60,000 nucleotides of DNA from the NCBI GenBank assembly GCA_950295325.1, contig OX485808.1, forward strand, positions 3,290,501-3,350,500. Reading direction: 5' to 3'. How positions within the stretch are numbered: the first letter of the stretch is position 1; each line of letters starts with the position of its first letter. Under the pieces are notes generated by a model, which searched no databases, had not been told where the DNA came from, and worked only from the letters and a program-made list of their open reading frames with translations. Shown here piece by piece: positions 48,841 to 57,866 of the stretch. The position numbers and the translations under genes are program-made. Source of the stretch: Polytrichum commune. Its lineage: Eukaryota > Streptophyta > Polytrichopsida > Polytrichales > Polytrichaceae.

Positions 48841-50925
48841 AGGGTTGGCAAAGGGCTCCTTAGTGAGGTATGAGGTGAGAGCTGGATGATCCTTAGTAAG
48901 GTTCAAGGTGAGAGCTGGGGCGGCAGAAATTTTGGTGGCTTTGTAGGGTGGCTGGATGCTCTTAGTGTGGTTCGATGTGATAGCTTAGGGGCCAGAGATG
49001 AGAGGTGATCATATGAATTTCGGTGGCTGGATGGTCATAGTGAGGTTCGAAGTGGAAGTTGAAGCGGGCGGTGCGGTGCGGTTCGATTCGGTTCCTTCGT
49101 TCGTTCGTTTCTTTCATTCTTCAGCTTTCTTTTTCAGCATCCTTAGTGAGGTTAGAGGTGAGAGCTGGGGCAGAAATGTAAGGTTATTATCTGATTTTTG
49201 GTGGCTTCCTAGGGTGGTGGATGGTCCTTAGTGAGGTTAGAAGTTAGAGCTAAGGGCACTGTCGGATCCGACAGACCCCTAGGGGCAGATATGCGCACCT
49301 CGCTTTTTATTTTCGGGAGGTTAGAGGTGAGAGCTAGGGGCAGAAATGCGAGGTTATTATCTGATTTTTGATGGCTTTCTAGGGTGGTTGGATGGTCCTT
49401 AGTGAGGTTAGAAGTTTGAGCTAGGGGCACTGTCGGATCCGACAGACCCCTAGGGGCAGATATGGACACCTCGCTTTTGATTTTCGGGAGGTTCAAGGTG
49501 AGAGCTGGGGGCAGAAATGTAAGGTTATTATCTGATTTTTGGTGGTTTCCTAGTGTGGCTGGATAGTCTTTAGTGAGGTTAGAAGTTAGAGCTAGGGCAT
49601 TGTTGGATCTGACAGACCCCTAGGGGCAGATATGGGCACCTCGCTTTTGATTTTCAGGAGGTTAGAGGTGAGAGCTAGGGGCAGAAATGCGAGGTTATTA
49701 TCTGATTTTTGATGGCTTCCTAGGGTGGTTGGATAGTCCTTAGTGAAGTTAGAAGTTAGAACTAGGGGCACTGTCGGATCCGACAGACCCCTAGGGGCAG
49801 ATATGGGCACCTCGCTTTTTATTTTCAGGAGGTTAGAGGTGAGAGCTGGGGCAAAAATGCGAGGTTATTATCTAATTTTTGATGGCTTCCTAGGGTGGTG
49901 GACGGTCCTTAGTGAGGTTAGAAGTTAGAGCTAGGGGTACTGTCGGATCCGACAGACCCCTAGGGGCAGACATGAGCACCTCGGTTTTGATTTTCGGGAG
50001 GGTCAAGGTGAGAGTTGGGGCAGAAATGTAAGGTTATTATCTGATTTTTGGTGGCAGCCTAGTGTGGCTGGATGGTCCTTAGTGAGGTTAGAAGTTAGAG
50101 CTAGGGCATTGTTGGATCTGACAGACCCCTAGGGGCAGATATGGACACCTCGCTTTTGATTTTCGGGAGGTTCAAGGTGAAAGTTGGGGGCAGAAATGTG
50201 AGGTTATTCTCTGATTTTTGGTGGCAACCTAGTGTGGTTGGATGGTCCTTAGTGAGGTTAGAAGTTTGAGCTAGGGGCACTGTCGGATCCGACAGACCCC
50301 TAGGGGCAGATAAGGGCACATCGCTTTTGATTTTCGGGAGGTTCAAGGTGAGAGTTGGGGCAGAAATGTAAGGTTATTATCTGATTTTTGGTGCAGCCTA
50401 GTGTGGCTGGATGGTCCTTAGTGAGGTTAGAAGTTAGAGCTAGGGGCACTGTCGGATCCGACAGACCCCTAGGGGCAGATATGGACACCTCGCTTTTGAT
50501 TTTCGGGAGGTTCAAGGTGAAAGCTGGGGGCAGAAATGTGAGGTTATTCTCTGATTTTTGGTGGCAGCCTAGTGTGGCTGGATGGTCCTTAGTGAGGTTA
50601 GAAGTTAGAGTTAGGGGCACTGTCGGATCCGACAGACCTCTAGGGACTGATATGAGCACCTCGGTTTTTATTTTCGTGAGGGTCAAGGTGAGAGCTGGGG
50701 CATAAATGTAAGGTTATTATCTGATTTTTGGTGGCAGCCTAGTGTGGCTGGATGGTCCTTAGTGAGGTTAGAAGTTAGAGCTAAGGGCACTGTCGGATCC
50801 GATAGACCCCTAGGGGCAGATATGGGCACCTCGTTTTTTATTTTCGGGAGGTTAGAGGTGAGAGCTGGGGGCAGAAATGCAAGGTTATTATCTGATTTTT
50901 GGTGGCTTTCTAGGGTGGCTAGATT
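48840..50925. repeat. ~170-bp palindrome-bearing satellite array
   Basis: About ten regular units follow some degenerate ones. The landmark CTGTCGGATCCGACAG (a 16-bp perfect palindrome) recurs near 49260, 49430, 49770, 49940, 50280, 50450, 50620 and 50790; two intermediate units (~49600 and ~50110) have GTTGGATCTGACAG. It is followed directly by ACCCCTAGGGGCAG, holding a second palindrome (CCCCTAGGGG). The unit length is not a multiple of three, so the long minus-strand frames are not real genes. Confidence 0.92.
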
Positions 50926-51865
50926 GTCGCAACCCTTGCTAGTCCCCTTAAAAATCTTGCCAATTCGCATTTCTAGCATAGGTTACGAGTACTAATCCTT
51001 CGCATACCGCCAAGCTAATGGTTAGCTCCTCCTACCCGAACCGGTTAGTTCATAGGAGGGGAACCAACCTTCCTACTTTGCTTTCGGGACTCACCCCTTA
51101 ATCGGTAACCCATTCCCAAATGTGGACTTCCATCGATGGAAGTCCAATCCCATGTTGATCATCGCGTTGCCGGAGCAACACTACAACAACCCGAACCATA
51201 CTATGCAACTATGGCCTCACAATGGGCCAAAGTCCAATGAGGCCGTGCCGTTCGGCCTCGGGTGGGTGAGGCCACACCACCTCAGCCATATAAGCCTCTA
51301 GGACTCTACGAGGGGCCCCTACCCCACCGTCAACCAACCTCTTGTCTCTCTACCAAGAGTTGGGGCCAAGTAGACATTTTCCTTTAGCTGCTGGGCCTAG
51401 AAGCCCCCAACAGCTTCAGACCACCATAACTTTCTTGTATGATTTTTGATTCCAACAACCAACCACTCCATCTTCATCTACGCTTCACGTAGATGCCGAT
51501 GGACCCCTCACTTGACCCATTCATGCAAGTATTGATGACGTTATGCCTGTTTGAACCTTGGCAGTCCCGGGAATGACTCCCAGGCAATGCTCGACCAGGG
51601 CGCTGTCCCGCGACAGCGCCCCACTCAAATGGCCATAACTCCTAGCTCACACCTCCGATTGAGGTGTTCTTCAGCTTTCTAGAATCACCACGCCATGAGC
51701 TACGCATAGCTCATGGCCTTAGTCTTGTGCCTCCTAGTCTCCGAGGGTGAGCAGCCTTAGTCTTGTGCCTCCTAGTCTTTAGGCTGCGAAGGAGAAGGAG
51801 AAGGAGAAGGAGAAGGCGAAGGGGAAGGGGAAGGGGAAGGGGAAGGGGAAGGTGAAAGGAAGACA
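50926..51865 (-). repeat. inserted copy of the GC-rich dispersed repeat
   Basis: Interrupts the satellite array, which resumes at 51866. The segment 51193-51775 is the reverse complement of about 23720-24245. It ends in a (GAAGGA/GGGGAA)n microsatellite at about 51783-51858. Exact boundaries and target duplication not determined. Confidence 0.65.
51783..51858 (+). repeat. purine hexanucleotide microsatellite
   Basis: GAAGGA repeats pass into GGGGAA repeats. It borders the inserted GC-rich repeat and may have arisen from slippage at its end. Confidence 0.9.
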
Positions 51866-52780
51866 GATATGGGCACCTCGCTTTTGATTTTCGGGAGGTT
51901 TAGGGTGAGAGCTGGGGGTGGAGGTTTAGGGTGGCTGGATGGTCCTTGTGAGGTTAGAGGTGAGAGCTAGGGGCATTGTCGGATCCGACAGTCCCCTTGG
52001 GGCAGAAATGTGCACCCGAATTTTTTTTTTTTATTGGAGTTTTTGGTAGGCCAGATGCTCATTTGGACAGGTATTAGTTGGGGGTTAATGCACGTTAGTG
52101 AGGGTTTAGTCATGTTTAGATGCTCTTAGTGTGGTTCGAATTGATAGCTAGGGGGGGATTTAGAGGTGCTCTATAATCTGTTTGGCCTTTAAGGGTTTGG
52201 GATGCTCTTAATGTGGTTCGATTTGATAGCTAGGAGGGGCACAAATTAGAGGTCAGATTATAGTGGAGAGAAACAAGGCAGATTTGCTAGCATATTATGT
52301 GAATTATGGTAGATTATATGGGTGGCCGAAAGCTCCCAATGAGGCTAAGGTTAGAGGTAGGGGTCTGAAATGTGTTTGTTAGCACCTGAATATTTGTGGC
52401 TGGCTTTAGCTTGTGAGGTATGATATGGAAGCCCAGGGGCACTGTCGGATCCGACAGTCCCCTAGGGGCAGAAATGTGCACCCAAAATTTGATTTTTGTT
52501 GGACTTTTTGGTAGGCCAGATGCTCATTCGGGCAGGTATTAGTTGGGGGATTGTGCACGTTAGTGAGGGTTTAGTCATGTTTAGATGCTCTTAGTGTGGT
52601 TCGAATTGATAGCTAGGGGGGGATTTAGAGGTCAGATTATATTTGAAAGAAACATGGCATATTTGCTAGCATATAATCTGATTTCGGGTGGATTTTGGGG
52701 GTAGCTGAAAGCTCACAAGAAGGCTAAGGTTAGAGGTAGGTGGATTTTGTGGATGGCCGAAAGCTCCCAATGAGGCTGAG
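51866..52780. repeat. degenerate continuation of the palindromic satellite
   Basis: Longer, diverged units. GTCGGATCCGACAGTCCCC recurs near 51979 and 52446. A ~480-bp higher-order unit is visible: TTTTTGGTAGGCCAGATGCT at 52040-52060 and 52507-52527, each followed by GTTAGTGAGGGTTTAGTCAT. The array ends just before the methyltransferase-like gene and could form its promoter region. Confidence 0.75.
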
Positions 52781-52877
52781 GTGAGTTTGGTTGTATTATC
52801 ATGTAAATATTGGGTGGCATTGTTCATTCTATTGGTTCTTATGTTGGTAAGTAATTGATTCTCAGGAGATTGTTGAG

Positions 52878-55800
52878 ATGGTTGCGGATGGAGAGTCATT
52901 GGATGTTGGGGTTCGCATTGGTGCTGGGTCATCCCTTAGTGTAGAGGAGCATATGGAGCAAGGGTCTCCGTTGTCATGTGCTGAACCTACTGGGCTTACA
53001 CCTGGTAGTGGCGAACCGCAGACACCCGGGATGACACTCACCGGCTCACCACCAGAATCGGATGTGGGTGTTCGTGTAATGGAGTATCGGATTCGCCACA
53101 ATTTAAAAAAAAAGTTTTTCAGTTGTTGAGGGCATGAGGATACAACCGGTCGAAAAGTCCTCTATGAGAATCCCTCTCAGCAGGTTGATTCACATGCCAT
53201 TGGTTCGGCCAACTCTCCGCAGCGACGTTACAAAGCTCATGGCAGCATTTCAATTTGGATACCGAGCTGGGTCTGCCACTTTTTATGTGTCTACTGCAAA
53301 TGAGAGTGGAGAGAATCGATTCATTTCTGCCAAAGACAAGCGTGAATGGGGAGAGCTATGGAATGCAGAAAATGATAAGTTTGAGTTTTTTTTGCGCTCG
53401 GATAAGGACTTGATGAGCCTTAGTGGATGCATGTTCTTTGTGTATGATGGTAACCACCGCTTGCTAGCGTGGAAGGAGTATATTGAAACATATCACAAGG
53501 ACGATGCACTTTGGTATGAGAAACATGGTTGCCCAGAATGTGTCATCCTCGACACAACGGGTGGGCGTGGAGACGTCCTTAATGCAATGCACGACATAAA
53601 CAAGTAAGTTTGTTATTTTTTTGAACATTTTTTCCTTCATTTTTTTATTTTCATCTAATGCCATTTATCTCAACCGCAACAGGGCTAACCAGACTGCGCA
53701 CGTTAAGACTAGCCTTGTTCACACTCTACACCGCATCCAAAAATACGGTTCATATGATCTTAGCTACTACCAGCCATTGTTGACCGAGGAGCAATTCCAA
53801 GCGTGCAAGAGCAGAGGCCCCAAGAGCCCTTGGTACCCGCTGACCCAGGATCTTATGGTGTCCTTCATTTTCAATGTAAGTCACTCCAAATTCATCAAGC
53901 TCCTACTTCGCATTCATTACTTTTAGTCATGGTCTAACAATTTAGAATACATGTCCAGCAAGAGATAGCCGATGCGGTAGATGAGGCGGCCCAAATCTTC
54001 AAGGAGGAAGTGCCTCTAGATGAGCAGTCAGGGAAGGGGTTGAGTGATGTATTGGACGCTGTAATTAAGAAGACGTCTGAGGAACTTGGGCACAAGTTCA
54101 ACAAACAACAGTCGATCGCAAACCCTGCCCTTGGAAAACAGTTCCTAGATGAAGTAATTTCCTTGTCATCCAATTTGGAATTATGCTTTTCGTATTGCTT
54201 GCATTCTTTGCAGCATTTTTTCAGTAAACATTCTAAAATTTACTTGGCCTTCTATTTTGATTGCATTTGTTTCAGATTACTAGGCATTATAGCGCCCACC
54301 ATTCTCAAAAGATTGAGATGACATTGGAGAAATTGCAACTCATTGCCACTGCCGCTGTCGAGCCAGAGTATAAAGCCCGTTGGCTTAAGTGGTGGAACAG
54401 TGGAAGTTTCAATCGTGAAGCTATCCGGTTTCCCAAAAGTCCTGCAAGCGAGGACAACTTGAAATCTTGGCTCAATAAAGCAGCGTTCTGGGCAGGGGTA
54501 CGTCTATCCTATTTTCTTTGCTTACCTTTCAATTCTTCATTTTGTGCCAATTCTCATGTTCGCCTTGAATTCCTTCACAGCTAGAGGATGCTGCGGTCAA
54601 GGAGTTACCGGATATACTAAGTGCATTGGGTGGGCTTGACGGAGACGTGGAAGTTGATTCGTTGCCGGATTACTTGGAGAAGTGGCGAATTTGCCTTTGG
54701 GATAAGGCGTTCATTGGTCACTTCTCAGGGTCAGATATCTATGGAAAGGGGACGTGGTGGAAGGATGTCAAAGGCGCTGACAACATTGTCAAGCGCTTAA
54801 TTTTCCGGTAAGTTAGTTGGGCCATCTTTTGTTCTCATTTATATCAAACTAGTTGTTTTCTAAGTTGCTTATTGGCCTCACTCCTTGGTTGTGAAGGTAC
54901 ATCAAGCACGAGCTTTTCAAGAAGAAGGCTTTGAAGAAGCTTCCTCCATTTCTGGATGCATGGTCGGATTCCTCTTCGCCCACCTTCATTTTTTCCCCGG
55001 CTCAAAAGCGCAACTTCTCCCTCCCGCATCTCCGCGAGTGTTGCTGGTACTTGGAGTGTAAGAGGACGTGGCAGCCGGATGAGGAGGCGGCCTTGAAGAT
55101 TCGGCTCTCCGGTGGAGAGCCACCTTCTCAAAGCGATGAGGTTGTTCTTCTAGAGAGTCAGCTTCCGGAGGCGGATGAGGTTGTTGCGACTCTCGATGAG
55201 CCCAACACTCAGAAGTCCAAGAGGAGGAAGCGTGCGACTCAAGACGAGTCTTCACTAAAGAAGCGCGCGAGGAAGCTGAAGACTGTGGAGGATGATCCCC
55301 CTGCTTCACCTGAGGCGGCAGTTGCATCCACTGCAACTCTTAGTCAAGTTCCTACTCTTTCCAGGCCGCCTCCTCCGCCCGTTCTTTCATCTGCTAGGCG
55401 TCCTCCAGTTGTTTCAGAATGCATCTTGAATGCCTCTATTCTTCATCAACGTCGTCATTTTCAGGATGTTTCCAACTTCATTCTTTCTCTTCCACCCTCC
55501 TATCCGCGGAGAGCTCTAGGCGTTGCGAGGTCAGATGTGGGCATGGCTGATCTTGTCATTGCCGACCTCCCGGAGAACCTGCCGGTACCCAATGTCTCCG
55601 ATCCTTCCTATAGTGTGCCTTCCTGGAATGCATTGGATTCCGATTTTATTGGTGAACTCTTCGATTTCGCGGACGAGATCCTGCATGACGATGGAGCTCT
55701 CCTCCTCTTTCATCCAGATGACAATGGTGATTTCAGGGAGAGCATTGAAGACCACTTCGCTGCTTTTGGGTTCACGATCTTCAAGGAGTGGCTGGGAGTC

Positions 55801-56807
55801 AACCGTCTTCGCCTACATTCAGCTAAGCATAAGGACAAGACCACCAACCTCTTCCAAGTTGTACTACTTGTTCGTGCCACCAAAACAATTGGATCTGACC
55901 TTGATAAGCGGCCCCGGCACTCGTCATTTCGCCTTCGCGATGCCAATGAGCTCAAGGCTCTTGGCATTGAGCTCGACATGGATGATGCGATTATGAATTA
56001 TACCGCAACTCCTCTCATGGACGGCTCCAAAGCTTGGCGTGGTCCCCGGGAGAAAGATATTTCTTTCATGTCCTCCTTGATCATGGCCACTACGGACATT
56101 GGACAGGTTGTGGTGGACATTAATGCAGGCGTTGGTATGTCCTAATTCACTTGCCAACATATCCTAGTTTTCAATTTCTAAGTTTTTTTTTTTTTCCTTT
56201 GCTAACCTTTCCTCCGCAACAGGGACTTCTATCCATGCATGCAGGCAGCTTGGGCGCCATATCGTTGCTCTTGAGGAGGACGAGGACACCTTCAACCGTG
56301 TCCTTAAGCCACTTAAGAGTGTTCAGCCTACGGTGAAGGCTCCATCCATTGTTGTTGCTTCCACGCAGGCTTCACAAGGCACGCAGAAGAGGCCGCCGGC
56401 CTTGAAGCGATCGAGGCCAGAGCCCTCGCAGTAAGTGAGTATGATGACCTTCTTCGCTTATTTTCTTTGTCCATTCAGCTTTTACACTTTCCATCCTCTT
56501 TCTTACATTTATCGTGTTTTTTTTCAGACTTGGCGTTGGAGCGGATGTGTTGGGTACTCCCACCATGGGATTCACATTGCCTATCTATGCCCATGATATG
56601 GCGATGGTACTAGCGGCACAACCTTCTCCTACCGAAGCTAGTTCCCCGTCTCCACGTTATGACCCCCGTGCCTTAGACTTCTTCGAGCATTCTGCGGAGG
56701 TGGATAATGAGTGCCATAGCTTAGATTCCACTTCAGATGAGGGCGGCCATGAGGGTAGTATCTTTGGAAGTAGGGAATCTAGTAGTGACGACCTCATGGT
56801 TGATTGA
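52878..56807 (+). CDS. ParB-like/DNA methyltransferase-like fusion protein (eight exons)
   Basis: Exons: 52878-53603, 53683-53875, 53959-54153, 54276-54497, 54581-54807, 54897-56134, 56223-56430, 56528-56807. All seven introns (79-122 nt) are GT-AG and keep phase, giving ~1095 residues. In exon 1 the A run at 53105-53113 (9 A) shifts the frame; 8 A would be continuous, so translation may start at Met 53134. Exon 1 has FVYDGNHRLLAWKEY (53440-53484) and later AMHDINKANQT, as in ParB-like domains. The middle is helical, then basic (KSKRRKR, KKRARK; probable NLS) and Pro-rich. The C-terminal part follows beta-class N4/N6 DNA methyltransferase order: VIADLPEN at the DPPY position (~55555), then VVVDINAGVGTSIHACRQLGRHIVALEED (split here only by intron 6) for SAM binding. 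DPPY is lost, so catalysis is doubtful. Confidence 0.65.
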
Positions 56808-57149
56808 TTTTGGGTTTGATTGATTTGTTGGTTTGATTTATCGGTATTTGGATTTATAAAGTGTTGTGTGGATTTCAATATTCCAATTATCTCATTGAAT
56901 GCATCTTTTCGTTGTTCTCAAATCACGCTTCACTTGGTGGTCGTCATACTCCAAAGAGAATTTAGTCCACCATCTTCTCACAATCTTAACCGCTAGTCAC
57001 AAAACAATGTAGCATCCACCCACTCCAATAAAAAGTTGTTGCCTCATACACCTCCTCCTTGTTTCCTTGAATCATAAGTATTCAATAATACTTGTTGCAC
57101 ACCACCCAACACACTCCAATTCATACTACCCGCATTGCATTCTTCATTT
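56808..57149. other. 3' flank of the methyltransferase-like gene
   Basis: No gene; AT-rich 3' untranslated region and spacer before the nested MITE. Confidence 0.4.
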
Positions 57150-57585
57150 TTGTTCACCATCTATAATGTTCACCCTCAAATGTTCACCCTCTATAAATGT
57201 TAACCCTCGGGAGTGGATCGAACTTTACATGTATAAAGGTGTTAACAGTTAACAATTATAAAATTACTTCTTTGAACAATATGCAAATCTTAACATGTCC
57301 TAACTATAAGCAATTGTGAAGAGTAATTGTGAGAGAATATCATACACAAAATTGCAAACCCAATCAAAACTTTATTCAATATCAAGTTTACAAATCATGG
57401 GTGAATTATGAATGTATTTCAGTCGTTAACATTTATAGAGTCAAATTTACAAAGAAGGGAACACCGTTTTGTTAACAATTAACAGGTTTAACATTTATAG
57501 TGTGCAATATGTAGGGAGTAGAATAAAGTGAACGTTTGGAAATGGTTAACACTTATAGGTGTAACAGTAATAGAGGGTGGACTGT
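57150..57585 (-). mobile_element. pogo-derived MITE nested in the MULE
   Basis: Minus-strand 57424-57150 matches 3068-3307, the 3' end of the pogo remnant. Minus-strand 57585-57425 supplies the other terminus, starting TA then CAGTCCACCCTCTATTAC. It is thus an internal-deletion derivative with the transposase gene removed. The tip ATAGAGGGTGGACTG with TA pairs with the ATAGAGGGTAGATTG tip of the parent copy. Confidence 0.75.
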
Positions 57586-57866
57586 ATGTGGAGAATTTTT
57601 TTCGCCAACCTCCTTCGTGTCACGTTCAAATAGTAAATATTATTTAATTTACCGTAATATAAAATATAGTACACCATTTTGGTAATTATAATTGTGACGT
57701 CATAGTGATGTAAGCCCTAATTTTGTATTTTATTTTAATATTTCTATGTTTCAAAAATCTATTAACTTTATGAATAGGGAAATGTTACTTTATTTCCACG
57801 GTAATAGAGTCCATAACTCTCCAAAGTTTCTAAAAATAGTTCAACATTTTTCCCTCAATCCCGCGG
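57586..57866. other. MULE right subterminal region
   Basis: AT-rich, no coding sequence; leads into the purine/pyrimidine-biased right TIR that overlaps the 3' end of the kinase frame. Confidence 0.4.

Noticed and set aside
49209-50979. Minus-strand frames reading ISAPRGLSDPTVPLALTSNL repeats in the satellite
   Set aside because: Unit length (~170 bp) shifts frame every repeat; peptides change phase and contain no domain. Treated as satellite, not as a repeat protein.
48840-52780. CRISPR-like array
   Set aside because: Units are contiguous tandem repeats with no unique spacers, in a eukaryotic context.
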